64,000 nt of DNA from Anaerolineales bacterium. Lineage in GTDB: Bacteria; Chloroflexota; Anaerolineae; 4572-78; J111. How positions within the stretch are numbered: position 1 is the stretch's first letter; every line of letters starts with the position of its first letter. Location of the stretch: positions 813,747-877,746 of the forward strand of contig JABTUK010000005.1 of assembly GCA_015075405.1 (NCBI GenBank), read 5' to 3'. Below are positions 1 to 7,466 of this stretch, piece after piece. The notes beneath the pieces are model-generated. The model did no database searches. It saw only the letters and a program-made list of their open reading frames with translations, and was not told the origin of the DNA. The position numbers and the translations under genes were made by a program.

Positions 1-26
1 GGAGTTTTGTATCAGTCTACTTTGAC

Positions 27-1229
27 TTAAAGCGCGCCGCCGCCGTAGCCGTTGTTGGTTTCCGGCATCCCGTCCAGACCAGCCTGGACCGGCGCCGGGT
101 CAGGTTCATCCACCGGCGGGGGGATCGGCTCGCCGGCTTCTTCTGCCTTCTGGGTCAGGTACTTCTGCACCGCAGCCTGCGCCCGTTCCTCCGTGGCCTG
201 CTTCAACCGCTCGGTCAGCTCGCCCAGCTTCAGATTCTTGCCGCCTTTCTCCTCACTGTAAGCCTGCGCTACCTTGGTGTAGGTGTTCAAGGCGTAATTG
301 GGCGCACCGTTGACGCCTTGATCGCCGTTCTTTTTGGTCGGGCGCTTGGCCGGATCGCCGAAGGCGTAGAATCGGATGCCATCCACCATAATGAAGAAAT
401 TCATCATCTCGCGGACTGCGTTCTGTTTGAACTGCTCGCCGGTGTCGGGGAACGGCTTTTCCCGGCCGAAATCCTTCCAGCCTTTCGGTTCTTCGGGCGG
501 GGCCTCTTTCTCGTAGAGGGCCTTCATAATCCGTTCCGGCATCGTCCGGAACATGCCACCTTCGGGGTCGCGCAGCTTGAAGGGTTTCAGGCCCGGCCGC
601 TCGCGGCACTCGCGGACGATGATGTAGTAGCCCTTGGCGTCCTTGCCAGTTTCGATCTTGAGGTTATAGGCCAGCTTCCAGCGCGCTTCCTCCGTCTCGG
701 AGATAGATTCCCGCTGCTCCTTATTTTCGAGGTTCTTGTGGTCGCTCTTGTCGTAGACGTGGGTGATCACAAACGCCGGCAGGTTAACCGCCATGACGAC
801 GGTGACGACATTCATCATCGTCACCGCTTTGAGCGCGTGGCCGCTTGAGCCCTGGCCGGTCATGCCCTTGAGCTGGTTGCTCAGGGATGCCTGGCGGTAG
901 ATGTGGGTCACGGTATCCACGCTGAAAAAGCCTACCTGGTCAAAAACCTTGTTCCGCAGGTCTTTGTTGACTTCATCCTGCACCGCCGACACGTCGAGCG
1001 GGTTGGCATTGGGCGCCAGGGTGTTTTCAGTCCCGACGACCTGGGCATACTCGTGTTCCCGACCGTCCGTGGGCCACACGTAGACCTTGGGTTTGCCGGT
1101 CAACTCGGCCAGCCAGAGGGCGAAGGAGATCGCCAGTTGGGTTTTGCCGGTTTCGGGCCGGCCCGTGCAATGCACGATAGGTTTGGGGTATTTGCCCGCA
1201 ATAGGCAGGGCTTGGACTTGTCTAGCCAT
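27..1229 (-). CDS. RecA-like P-loop ATPase (phage AAA_24/Sak4-like)
   Basis: A 400-aa protein with a clear Walker A motif (GRPETGKT, residues 23-30) and a hydrophobic strand ending in D (FFSVDTVTH) that can serve as Walker B. This arrangement is seen in phage nucleotide-binding proteins of the RecA/Sak4 type, which act in single-strand annealing and recombination. The C-terminal third is proline- and acid-rich and low in complexity. The frame extends 30 codons further upstream, but the start at 1229 is preferred. It has an AAGGAG Shine-Dalgarno sequence eight bases upstream and lies just after the stop of the upstream gene. It is the last gene of the leftward replication block. The recombinase role is inferred from the fold family, and a general AAA ATPase remains possible. 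Confidence 0.75.
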   Translation of the reverse strand: MARQVQALPIAGKYPKPIVHCTGRPETGKTQLAISFALWLAELTGKPKVYVWPTDGREHEYAQVVGTENTLAPNANPLDVSAVQDEVNKDLRNKVFDQVGFFSVDTVTHIYRQASLSNQLKGMTGQGSSGHALKAVTMMNVVTVVMAVNLPAFVITHVYDKSDHKNLENKEQRESISETEEARWKLAYNLKIETGKDAKGYYIIVRECRERPGLKPFKLRDPEGGMFRTMPERIMKALYEKEAPPEEPKGWKDFGREKPFPDTGEQFKQNAVREMMNFFIMVDGIRFYAFGDPAKRPTKKNGDQGVNGAPNYALNTYTKVAQAYSEEKGGKNLKLGELTERLKQATEERAQAAVQKYLTQKAEEAGEPIPPPVDEPDPAPVQAGLDGMPETNNGYGGGAL

Positions 1230-1251
1230 TGGGTTTTGCTCCTTCCAGGGG

Positions 1252-1632
1252 TTATAGTGGAATTTCATCAACTTCATCAGCCGTAGCGGCGGGTTTCTCC
1301 TCCACCTGGCTGATTTCAATTTCGGTGTCGCCGAACAACTCGATCAGACCGCCCTCCCCAATTTCGGGGATATCGGCATGCGGCGAGTAGGTTTGGTCTA
1401 TCGGGCTATCTTCGCCCACCGGGCCGATGTAGCCGCCTTGGTCAAGCAGCCAGGCATCCACTTCCGGCTGGATTTCGGCGCGGAGCGCCTTGATGCACAT
1501 GTCGGGAATGTCTCCCGGCTCCAGCTCGACGACTCGGCCAATTTTGACCCAGGTCGAGGCCCTCGTCCCGCTTTCATCCACGGTCCGAATCTCCTCCTTC
1601 GAGATGGAGACTTCCAGGGTTTTAGGGATCAT
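1252..1632 (-). CDS. Hypothetical phage protein, 126 aa
   Basis: Good Shine-Dalgarno (AAGGAG) seven bases before the ATG, and 22 bases from the downstream ATPase gene, so the two are probably co-translated. The protein is acidic and shows no motif I recognise. It starts with a short strand-rich segment (MIPKTLEVSISKEEI) and ends with an acidic tail. Its position next to the RecA-like ATPase suggests a role in recombination or DNA binding, but that is only context. Confidence 0.6.
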   Translation of the reverse strand: MIPKTLEVSISKEEIRTVDESGTRASTWVKIGRVVELEPGDIPDMCIKALRAEIQPEVDAWLLDQGGYIGPVGEDSPIDQTYSPHADIPEIGEGGLIELFGDTEIEISQVEEKPAATADEVDEIPL

Positions 1633-1642
1633 AAAATTCTCC

Positions 1643-2134
1643 TTATTTTGATTTTTTGAAGGTGTAACGCCGGCAGGGCTTCTTGGCCCGTTTCGGCTTT
1701 TGCTCCTCGATCAATTTGATCGCTTCGAGTAGAGAGGTAAACCGCCACTCGCGGTTGATGATGTAGCCACTCTTTAAGCCCTGGGGGAAATCTTTTTGAC
1801 CTTTCTCCAGCTTCATCCCGGCCTGTTGAAACAGGGCCTGGGCGATGGCGAAGGTCAGGCGGTGGCCGTCATTCCAGTAATGGCGGGGGGTATAGCGGCG
1901 GGGCCGGCACTCACGATGGTAGTTGGTCCACAAATCGTCCTCCTTGATGAAATGACTGGCCTCGTTGACCCGCTCCGAGCAGGCTTTACGGTCCACACAA
2001 ACGTAGATGTTGACCTGTTGGGGAGTCCGCATCGTTTCATTCCAGAGCGTAATTGAATCTTTCAGCCGCAGATTATCGGTCGCCTGGCAGCGCTCGCAGC
2101 GCCGGATGGTAGGTGTTGTCTTGGTTGTCGCCAT
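1643..2134 (-). CDS. Hypothetical zinc-binding protein, 163 aa
   Basis: The N-terminus has a CxxC pair (RRCERCQAT) followed about 35 residues later by a second cysteine pair (YVCVDRKAC), which together could bind one zinc ion. The C-terminal end is lysine/arginine-rich (KPKRAKKPCRRYTF), suggesting nucleic-acid contact. The start at 2134 is chosen over one 18 codons upstream because AGGAG lies just before it. Function unknown. Confidence 0.6.
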   Translation of the reverse strand: MATTKTTPTIRRCERCQATDNLRLKDSITLWNETMRTPQQVNIYVCVDRKACSERVNEASHFIKEDDLWTNYHRECRPRRYTPRHYWNDGHRLTFAIAQALFQQAGMKLEKGQKDFPQGLKSGYIINREWRFTSLLEAIKLIEEQKPKRAKKPCRRYTFKKSK

Positions 2135-2193
2135 TAGGTCATCTCCTGGTTGAAATCGGGTACACCCCTCCGGGTGTGCCAAGGACAAAACAA

Positions 2194-2230
2194 AACGCGC
2201 GGAGCAGCCACTTGGGCCACTCCGCGCGTT
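2194..2230 (-). terminator. Intrinsic terminator after the 2353-2763 gene
   Basis: An 11-bp GC-rich stem (AACGCGCGGAG with its complement CTCCGCGCGTT) is followed on the minus strand by TTTTGTTTTG. It lies downstream of the minus gene ending at 2353. Confidence 0.7.
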
Positions 2231-2287
2231 CTTCGCTCTGGAGCTAGGTCAAATAGAACAGGTCGGTGTTCTGAGTTCGATTGTGTC

Positions 2288-2305
2288 TATCCCCCTTCGG
2301 GGATA
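2288..2305. repeat. TATCCCC/GGGGATA palindrome
   Basis: Inverted repeat TATCCCCC-TT-CGGGGATA, one of a family found again at 4342, 11367 and 54470. It sits 15 bases from a copy of the 16-bp TTCCCCAATTGGGGAA palindrome. Confidence 0.6.
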
Positions 2306-2319
2306 CACAAGGTTATTAT

Positions 2320-2335
2320 TTCCCCAATTGGGGAA
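2320..2335. repeat. 16-bp palindrome TTCCCCAATTGGGGAA, copy 1
   Basis: Perfect palindrome in the spacer between two minus-strand genes. Ten perfect copies are spread over the window. Confidence 0.85.
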
Positions 2336-2352
2336 AAGTTCAACCCTAAAAA

Positions 2353-2763
2353 TTAGGGGTTTTGAATGTCAAGGAGTTGGGCCGTGCCGAGACGGAACAA
2401 GCCCATCGCCTCCGGCCTGACTGTGACTTCGGCGGTAACCGGCAGATAGTTCTTGATCGTGACGCGAATCTGCATCATGCGCTGCTGGTCCGGCCGAACC
2501 TTGCGAAAGCGTCCCCAGGCTTCCCGCCGGTACTGTTGGGCCTCCGGCCCAATCACCCCGGCAACTTGAGGGGGTTTCTGGAAGTGAAGCTGCAAGACGA
2601 TGTGAAAGGCTTCGCCATTCCAGACCAGCTCGCAAAAGGGCGGGTGCTTGCCCTTCAAGAGCGCCTCAAGAAACAGGTCGTAGTTTGAAAGTTCGCGGCC
2701 GTGGTTTTCGACCGCCTGGCGCTTATTGCCGATCTCTGCCAGCAGCGCCTGATAATCGTCCAT
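2353..2763 (-). CDS. Hypothetical phage protein, 136 aa
   Basis: A soluble mixed alpha/beta protein with no motif I can name. It follows the 63-aa gene after 9 bases and is followed by a GC-rich terminator, so the pair forms a short unit driven by the promoter near 2972-3001. Confidence 0.6.
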   Translation of the reverse strand: MDDYQALLAEIGNKRQAVENHGRELSNYDLFLEALLKGKHPPFCELVWNGEAFHIVLQLHFQKPPQVAGVIGPEAQQYRREAWGRFRKVRPDQQRMMQIRVTIKNYLPVTAEVTVRPEAMGLFRLGTAQLLDIQNP

Positions 2764-2772
2764 CCAACCCCA

Positions 2773-2964
2773 CTATTCCAGGGTATAAAGCCCATGCCAA
2801 TGCAGGATGCTGTCAGCCAGCCGCTTCCACATGGTGAGCCATCGCTCGCGCCCTTCGTAAAAAGTCGGCAGACTCCGAGTCTTTTCGGCTAGAACTCCAA
2901 ACAATAACACTGCTTCATCTTCATCGAGTTCGATGACGATTTTTGGACAACATCCCCGTATCAC
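2773..2964 (-). CDS. Hypothetical small protein, 63 aa, GTG start
   Basis: Starts at GTG only about eight bases after a TATAAT -10 box, so the message may be leaderless or start at this codon. The sequence is acidic and helical (IVIELDEDEAVLLFGVLAEK) and I recognise no family. The start is uncertain because no other ATG or GTG with a ribosome site exists nearby. Confidence 0.5.
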   Translation of the reverse strand: MIRGCCPKIVIELDEDEAVLLFGVLAEKTRSLPTFYEGRERWLTMWKRLADSILHWHGLYTLE

Positions 2965-2971
2965 GAGGGAT

Positions 2972-3001
2972 ATTATACCCTGGTTTTCAGGATGATGTCA
3001 G
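2972..3001 (-). promoter_or_regulatory. Sigma70-type minus-strand promoter
   Basis: On the minus strand, CTGACA, 18 bases, TATAAT. The predicted start is at or next to the GTG of the 63-aa gene. Confidence 0.55.
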
Positions 3002-3013
3002 TGACTTAAGTCA
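3002..3013. promoter_or_regulatory. 12-bp palindrome TGACTTAAGTCA, possible operator
   Basis: A perfect 12-bp palindrome directly upstream of the -35 box of the minus promoter at 2972-3001, a usual place for a dimeric regulator. No other copy was noticed. Confidence 0.4.
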
Positions 3014-3049
3014 TTGAAATCAGGTACAAATGGTCATATATTTCAAATT

Positions 3050-3080
3050 TTGGGGGCTAGGCAGCCTGCATAGCCCCCAA
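3050..3080 (-). terminator. Hairpin after the 3091-3624 gene
   Basis: A 10-bp stem (TTGGGGGCTA with TAGCCCCCAA) lies just past the minus-strand stop. The T-tract after it on the minus strand is short and broken, so termination may be weak. Confidence 0.5.
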
Positions 3081-3090
3081 AAAATGAGGC

Positions 3091-3624
3091 TTAAGCGGTC
3101 GCGGTGATGATTTCCTCGCCGGTTTTGACCAGGCCCTGGCCGGGAACGTACTCCGACTTAGTGATCTTGAACTTGATCTCGCCGGCTTCAAGTTTGGCCT
3201 GGTACGCCTTCCTGGCGGCCAGCATCACGGCGAAGGTCGTCCTGGCGTACTCGTCGGCCTGGAGCAGCGCCGTATTGCGCTCGCCCCACGCCTCGATTTC
3301 CTCGACACTGGACCAGGCACTGATGCGGTCGGTGGCCACATAATCTTTATCGTCCACCCACAGGGCAATCAGGCCCTCGGTGTAAGTCGAGGCGTGAGGG
3401 CTGTTCCAGCGAATCTCAGGCCCACGCGCCTTGGGGTTGGAAGTCTGGGTCACAAACCGCTGGCCGTGCCTGGGCTTTGTCTCGACCCAGACCCGGCGCT
3501 GGCAGCGGAGCCGCCGACCGTAGGGATAGTCGGGCTGGACAAAGGCGGTTTCTGCGCTGACACAGCCAACCAGAGGCCGGGCCGCAGCCTTATTAAATTT
3601 TTTTTCTTCAGATTCTTCGGACAT
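3091..3624 (-). CDS. Hypothetical phage protein, 177 aa
   Basis: Begins with an acidic/lysine segment (MSEESEEKKFNK), followed by a basic aromatic region and a helical C-terminal half. It has a good AAGGAG ribosome site before the ATG at 3624. I see no catalytic motif. Its place between replication-block genes suggests an accessory DNA-metabolism role, without direct evidence. Confidence 0.6.
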   Translation of the reverse strand: MSEESEEKKFNKAAARPLVGCVSAETAFVQPDYPYGRRLRCQRRVWVETKPRHGQRFVTQTSNPKARGPEIRWNSPHASTYTEGLIALWVDDKDYVATDRISAWSSVEEIEAWGERNTALLQADEYARTTFAVMLAARKAYQAKLEAGEIKFKITKSEYVPGQGLVKTGEEIITATA

Positions 3625-3657
3625 AGTTTTTTCTCCTTGCTAAGATTGATTTTTGGG

Positions 3658-3903
3658 CTAAACGCTCTGGACGATAGAGCGTGAGCTGGCGATTTGGCGC
3701 ATGAAGCAGGAGGGCAGCAGCTCGATGACATAGCCATCGGCTTCCAGAGCGGCCTGGGCCGCTTTCTCGGGTTTCAGGCCCTGCTGAAACTGCTCGAGCC
3801 AGGGTTCATCAAAATCCTCGGCGCTGAACAACCCAACGGTCAGCCGGCTCAGCTCGGCGTTGACTTGGTTTAGCCAGGCCGGATACTCAATCAGGGGTGG
3901 CAT
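3658..3903 (-). CDS. Hypothetical protein, 81 aa
   Basis: A small helical protein with an AGGAG ribosome site. No recognised domain. It lies between a strong terminator upstream and the 177-aa gene downstream. Confidence 0.55.
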   Translation of the reverse strand: MPPLIEYPAWLNQVNAELSRLTVGLFSAEDFDEPWLEQFQQGLKPEKAAQAALEADGYVIELLPSCFMRQIASSRSIVQSV

Positions 3904-3927
3904 AAGTCTCCTTTGGCGGGAAATAAA

Positions 3928-3951
3928 AAGCCCTTCCGTGTGGAAGGGCTT
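3928..3951 (-). terminator. Intrinsic terminator after the 4004-4327 gene
   Basis: A 10-bp stem AAGCCCTTCC/GGAAGGGCTT with a GTGT loop, followed on the minus strand by TTTTTATTT. It closes the unit that runs from the HNH gene at 5610 down to 4004. Confidence 0.8.
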
Positions 3952-4003
3952 GGGTAAAATCTGCGTAAACTAGGGGCGAGGCAGGGTCTTTTTTGCGTAA
4001 AAC

Positions 4004-4327
4004 CTACATCAAGAAGGTCCGCTGAAGGGCTTCTTCGGAGACCCGGTAGCACAGCTCGCCGCAGACTTCGCAGGCGATGACGCCTTCGGCGTCAGCCAAC
4101 TCGCTGTGCTTGAGATAGTACGGCCGGTGATCGCAACCTTCTTTGCGACAGTAAAACCATGAGCCTGGGCCGAAGGTGGCCAGGGCCTCGTTGGTTTTGT
4201 GCAGCAAGGTCTTTAGTTCAACCGGCGGCTGCTTGGGCTTGCTGGCCTCTGCGGGCCACTTCGTTATCTCGGGGACCAGCAGGTTGTATAGATAGATCAG
4301 GACTAATAAGCCAAGCTGTTCCATCAC
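4004..4327 (-). CDS. Small membrane-anchored zinc-ribbon protein, 107 aa
   Basis: The first 20 residues (LGLLVLIYLYNLL) form a likely membrane segment. The C-terminal half has paired cysteines (FYCRKEGCDH, then CEVCGELCYR) that look like a zinc ribbon. The start overlaps the stop of the preceding gene by 4 bases, indicating translational coupling. A methionine directly after the first could also be used. Function unknown. Confidence 0.6.
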   Translation of the reverse strand: MMEQLGLLVLIYLYNLLVPEITKWPAEASKPKQPPVELKTLLHKTNEALATFGPGSWFYCRKEGCDHRPYYLKHSELADAEGVIACEVCGELCYRVSEEALQRTFLM

Positions 4328-4881
4328 TCACCCTCCGGTACATCCCCTTCGGGGATAGTCAGGCCGTCCTGGGTCAGCCAACCCTGCTCGATGGCGTGGC
4401 GAATAATCGCCGCGTGGGCCTCCCGCCCGCTCGTGTCCTCGGAGGTAATGCTGCCGTGCTGGCCGGTTGTCGTCGTCCACTTGACCGCCGGGGTCATGCC
4501 CTCCGCAAGCGGGATGTCGCGGACATCAAACATGGTCCCGTCGCCCTCGTCGTTGTCTATGTTGCAGTTGCCCAAGTCGGTCGAATAGTGAAAGGCGGCG
4601 AGCATATCGTCGTCGTCGCAGCAGGCCCACACCTCCACCTCCTGGTGGGTCAGAAACGGCTTATCCTCGTCGTATAGTTCGAGGTAAGGGTAAAACTCGT
4701 GCAGGGTGCAGCAGCCTTTGCGGACCAGCAGCGCCGCAATCTCGTCGCGGATCGCGCCGATATCCTCAATGTCCCACTGAAGCGGTTGGCCCGGGTTCAG
4801 CTCGTTGACCAGCTCGAAGATAGCCGTATCCACGCCGTTCTGTCGGGCCAACTCGACGGCAGTTAACTCCGGCTGACTCAT
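4324..4881 (-). CDS. Hypothetical acidic protein, 185 aa
   Basis: The start at 4881 is set by AGGAGG upstream and by a 4-base overlap with the stop of the preceding gene. The frame is open further upstream, but that extension is antisense-like, arginine-rich shadow sequence. The protein is strongly acidic in its middle (CCDDDDML, IDNDEGDG), which could bind metal or mimic DNA, but no family is recognised. Confidence 0.6.
   Translation of the reverse strand: MSQPELTAVELARQNGVDTAIFELVNELNPGQPLQWDIEDIGAIRDEIAALLVRKGCCTLHEFYPYLELYDEDKPFLTHQEVEVWACCDDDDMLAAFHYSTDLGNCNIDNDEGDGTMFDVRDIPLAEGMTPAVKWTTTTGQHGSITSEDTSGREAHAAIIRHAIEQGWLTQDGLTIPEGDVPEGE
4342..4355. repeat. ATCCCC/GGGGAT palindrome
   Basis: ATCCCCTTCGGGGAT inside the C-terminal codons of the 185-aa gene, which read IPEGD there. 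It belongs to the same family as 2288 and 11367. Confidence 0.45.
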
Positions 4882-5204
4882 TCGCTCGCCTCCTGAGCTT
4901 CGGCCACTGGGGCCGGAAAGACGTTGGCCTCGTCCATGGTCTGCATGGGAATGACCTTGACTGTGCCATTCACCCGCACCAGGGCCAGATGGGAGTACCA
5001 GTAGACCCCGCCCTCGATGGGCTGACCGGCGGCATCTACCAGTAGGCGCTGGGCCGCTTCGTCTATGGCCTGTTCGGCCTGGGGGATCAGGGTTTGCGCC
5101 TTTTGTTCCAACTCGGCCAGCGAGGCCCGCAGCATGGCCGCTTTTGACTGATTTTCCAGCCATTGGGACACGGCCGGATTAGCATTGTGTTTCTGTTTGC
5201 TCAT
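4878..5204 (-). CDS. Hypothetical coiled-coil protein, 108 aa
   Basis: Helical N-terminal half with heptad-like leucines (ASLAELEQKAQTLIPQ), then a short strand-rich segment. The start at 5204 is preferred because it has a purine-rich ribosome site. The frame upstream of it overlaps the HNH gene and looks non-coding. It overlaps its upstream neighbour by 27 bases and its downstream one by 4, so it is part of a tight operon. Confidence 0.6.
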   Translation of the reverse strand: MSKQKHNANPAVSQWLENQSKAAMLRASLAELEQKAQTLIPQAEQAIDEAAQRLLVDAAGQPIEGGVYWYSHLALVRVNGTVKVIPMQTMDEANVFPAPVAEAQEASE

Positions 5205-5610
5205 AAAGTTTTTCCTCTCTGTCATCCAGCACTGGCAGGATAGGCGCGTGAATGAGCAGCTTCTGCTCACGCAGCGCTGCGATCCAGCCGGCGATGTTAT
5301 AGGGCCGGCCCGATAGGGTGGGTTGGCCGGGTTTGAATAATAATTTTTTGATTTTGTGGTGGTAACACCGCTGCACCATCGCCTCGGTTTGGCCATACAG
5401 GTCATGGCATAGGTGATGGAGTAAAACGATGTTGCGCTTATCGTGCAGCACTTTAGGCGGCACGGCTGCGCTGCGCTTCAGCAACCAGTGATGGGGATCG
5501 GTTGCGCCTGGCTGGCCGCACCAGGCGCAGCGGGTATTCTTCAGCGGATAGCCGTGCTGTTCGCGGGCCACGACGACAACAGTCGCCGGCGGGGTGGTAG
5601 TGTGGGCCAA
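5179..5610 (-). CDS. HNH-type nuclease-like protein, 143 aa
   Basis: Shows a CxxC pair (RCAWCGQPG), then DPHHWL, then NIVLLHHLCHDLYG, the order expected of an HNH endonuclease zinc finger. The D-H-H of DPHH and the later H/N residues would form the active site. Phage HNH proteins often nick DNA for packaging or recombination. This one is in the replication block and not next to the terminase, so its role is open. Confidence 0.65.
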   Translation of the reverse strand: MAHTTTPPATVVVVAREQHGYPLKNTRCAWCGQPGATDPHHWLLKRSAAVPPKVLHDKRNIVLLHHLCHDLYGQTEAMVQRCYHHKIKKLLFKPGQPTLSGRPYNIAGWIAALREQKLLIHAPILPVLDDREEKLYEQTETQC

Positions 5611-5624
5611 AGGGACTCCTCCGC

Positions 5625-5653
5625 TTGACAGGTCGGATAAGGTTTGTTAGAAT
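5625..5653 (+). promoter_or_regulatory. Strong plus-strand sigma70 promoter
   Basis: Perfect TTGACA at 5625-5630, exactly 17 bases, then TAGAAT at 5648-5653. It points away from the surrounding minus-strand genes and towards a terminator about 90 bases on. Confidence 0.75.
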
Positions 5654-5659
5654 GGACGT

Positions 5660-5779
5660 ACTTAGCAATGGCATCAATGCCTAAAGGCATTCCATGCGGG
5701 GCCGCGCCGGCCAGGATAATTTTCTTGGCGCCAGCGGCACAAAGACCTTTACCGGGACGCGGCGAAGGTCTTTGTTTTT
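5660..5779 (+). ncRNA. Candidate small RNA, about 115-120 nt
   Basis: A promoter-to-terminator unit on the plus strand inside a long minus-strand operon. It contains inverted repeats (GGCATcaATGCC, ATGCCTaaAGGCAT, GCCAgg...ttctTGGC) and no convincing reading frame. No known family was recognised. It could be antisense or trans-acting. Confidence 0.5.
5739..5779 (+). terminator. Intrinsic terminator of the small RNA unit
   Basis: An 11-bp stem (ACAAAGACCTT with AAGGTCTTTGT) followed by TTTT on the plus strand only. Confidence 0.7.
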
Positions 5780-5805
5780 GCTAACCCTCCAGGGGGTACG
5801 AAGCG

Positions 5806-6012
5806 TTAAGTAAAATGCTTGCCCGGCGTTTTGCTCATGGCTTTGCGGAACGACTGGCGCCGATCTTCCATCTGGAACTTCACGGCGGCCATGAGCCGGA
5901 GGCCTTTGAGGTGGCCGTTGGGGCAGGTCTGGGCCTCGTCACGGTGATCCACCGTCACAAACGCCTCAAACGTCTCCTGACACTCCGAGCATTGGTACTG
6001 ATACAGGGCCAT
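5806..6012 (-). CDS. FmdB-like zinc-ribbon protein, 68 aa
   Basis: The start MALYQYQCSECQETFEAF matches the FmdB-type zinc ribbon (M-x-x-Y-x-Y-x-C-x-x-C), with a second metal site near CPNGH. Such small ribbons are common in phages and act as nucleic-acid or protein-binding modules. It has a GAGGAG ribosome site and overlaps the upstream gene by 47 bases. Confidence 0.7.
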   Translation of the reverse strand: MALYQYQCSECQETFEAFVTVDHRDEAQTCPNGHLKGLRLMAAVKFQMEDRRQSFRKAMSKTPGKHFT

Positions 6013-6256
6013 TGATTAACTCCTCTGATTCCCCAATTGGGGAAAAACTTTTAGCCTCAGTATCTTGTTGTTTCGCTTGAAACTCCAGCACCAATTTTTC
6101 GGCGGTCGCGTCCATGTCCTTCATAGTCGTGCCGGGGTGCTCCAGCCAGGCTGCATGCAGCACCTCGTCGCTGAAATCATCCAGAGTCAACCGGCCGCCG
6201 CTGGCCACGATTAAATAAAAATTCAACGTCTCTAACCACTCATCCGATGGAAACAT
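5966..6256 (-). CDS. Hypothetical protein, 96 aa, with palindrome in its coding region
   Basis: A small acidic protein with no family recognised. Near its end the frame crosses the 16-bp palindrome and reads FSPIGE there, and the last part overlaps the FmdB-like gene. This suggests that the palindrome was inserted or grew inside the 3' end and extended the gene. Confidence 0.5.
   Translation of the reverse strand: MFPSDEWLETLNFYLIVASGGRLTLDDFSDEVLHAAWLEHPGTTMKDMDATAEKLVLEFQAKQQDTEAKSFSPIGESEELINGPVSVPMLGVSGDV
6029..6044. repeat. 16-bp palindrome TTCCCCAATTGGGGAA, copy 2
   Basis: Lies inside the 3' coding part of the 96-aa gene and just before the ribosome site of the FmdB-like gene. Confidence 0.85.
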
Positions 6257-6263
6257 CCTAACC

Positions 6264-6428
6264 TCACTTTCCGATGATCTTGCGGTCCTGCTTGGGCATT
6301 GCCTCCAGTAGATTACCCAGGCTGGTCCGTAGTTCCCTGGCGCTTTTGCCCGGTATCACCTTCAGGATGAAATACAAAAACCACGCTTGCTTGCTCGACA
6401 TCATCAAAATCACTTTGGGAAACTGCAT
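6264..6428 (-). CDS. Small basic protein, 54 aa
   Basis: An open frame from ATG at 6428 with GGAGG four bases upstream. It encodes a basic peptide with a hydrophobic middle (AWFLYFILKVIPGKSA). It fits neatly between the 155-aa and 96-aa genes without overlap, which supports it as real. No family recognised. Confidence 0.6.
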   Translation of the reverse strand: MQFPKVILMMSSKQAWFLYFILKVIPGKSARELRTSLGNLLEAMPKQDRKIIGK

Positions 6429-6437
6429 TCTTACCTC

Positions 6438-6905
6438 CTAAAACATCGCTAGTTGGGACCCCTCGACCTTCTTCATTTTGGGGTTGGGCCGGGGGGCGTA
6501 ATTCATTTTGAAATTAAAAAATTCCTCGATTTCCTGGTCAGTGTAGTCCAGGTGCGGCCAGTCCTCCTCAAACGACAGCCAAGCCATGAGCGCCAGGCAA
6601 TGAGCGATGTTTCCATACACAAAGTCATCATCCTCGCCATCACAGATGGGCAGCTCCCAGTCATAAAAGCCGTGCCGGTTGATCCAGCCGTAAAAGAAAT
6701 CGCCCCAAGCGGCGTCCCAGTAGTAGTCACTGGCTGGCCGGCGTTGGACATAAGGCAGGATTTCCACCGCCCATTTCTCGATCTCGCAGTTACGCCAGAT
6801 GACCCAATCGGTTCCGACCTCGCATTTCAGCGCGTCGAGGGTGCGGCGGTTGGGTTTCAAGTCCTGCCAGGCCGCTTCCAGCAGCTCTTTGGTTAGCTCG
6901 TTCAT
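6438..6905 (-). CDS. Hypothetical protein, 155 aa
   Basis: An aromatic, acidic protein (YYWDAAWGDFFYGWI) without motifs I can assign. It follows the methylase gene after 3 bases and probably belongs to the same operon. Confidence 0.6.
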   Translation of the reverse strand: MNELTKELLEAAWQDLKPNRRTLDALKCEVGTDWVIWRNCEIEKWAVEILPYVQRRPASDYYWDAAWGDFFYGWINRHGFYDWELPICDGEDDDFVYGNIAHCLALMAWLSFEEDWPHLDYTDQEIEEFFNFKMNYAPRPNPKMKKVEGSQLAMF

Positions 6906-6908
6906 AGG

Positions 6909-7466
6909 CTAAAAGAAGCTGTACTGCCTGGATTCCGGCAACCGGAGCCAGTCGCGGCGCGGGATGTAGATACCCTTGAGATTGCTGCACCGCAGGGCCT
7001 CATCATTCTCCGGCCCGTAGCCGATCAGGACCGACGGCGCGCCGGCAGGGGACGGTTTACCGTCCTTGTCCGTGGCCGGGGTCCCGTCCACATTGAAAAA
7101 GATCAACCGGCCTTCGAGAAAGAGCAGACTGGTCGCATACGCCCAGACGTAATCAAAAAACAACTGCGTCTCCGTGCGGGCAAATAGCAGCGCGATCCCG
7201 TTGCCCTCGCGGGCCAGGCGCTGCATGAACGGCTCGGCCTTGGCGCCGTAGGGCGGGTTGACCCACTTCCGTCCGAACCAGGGCCGCAGCAGGCCATCGT
7301 CGGCGATAGTGTAATGATTCTTGGCCATATTCCACGGCCGGTTGACCGGCGCGCAGGGGTCCAGGTCAAACGGTCCCAGCGCCTGGAGAATTGGCGGCGG
7401 GGTCAGCCATTCGTCTTTGGTGTTTTCGGGGTTTCGTTCGTGATTGAATTGTTTGGATTGAGCCAT
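6909..7466 (-). CDS. Phage N6-adenine DNA methyltransferase (Dam-like)
   Basis: Shows the conserved start DEWLTPP, then FDLDPCAP and the catalytic WVNPPYG motif of the phage DNA N-6-adenine-methyltransferase family (PF05869). It would transfer a methyl group from S-adenosylmethionine to adenine in DNA, protecting phage DNA or marking replication sites. The start at 7466 has AAAGGAGG just upstream. Its first 101 bases overlap the end of the helicase gene in another frame, unusually long for phage genes. Confidence 0.85.
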   Translation of the reverse strand: MAQSKQFNHERNPENTKDEWLTPPPILQALGPFDLDPCAPVNRPWNMAKNHYTIADDGLLRPWFGRKWVNPPYGAKAEPFMQRLAREGNGIALLFARTETQLFFDYVWAYATSLLFLEGRLIFFNVDGTPATDKDGKPSPAGAPSVLIGYGPENDEALRCSNLKGIYIPRRDWLRLPESRQYSFF

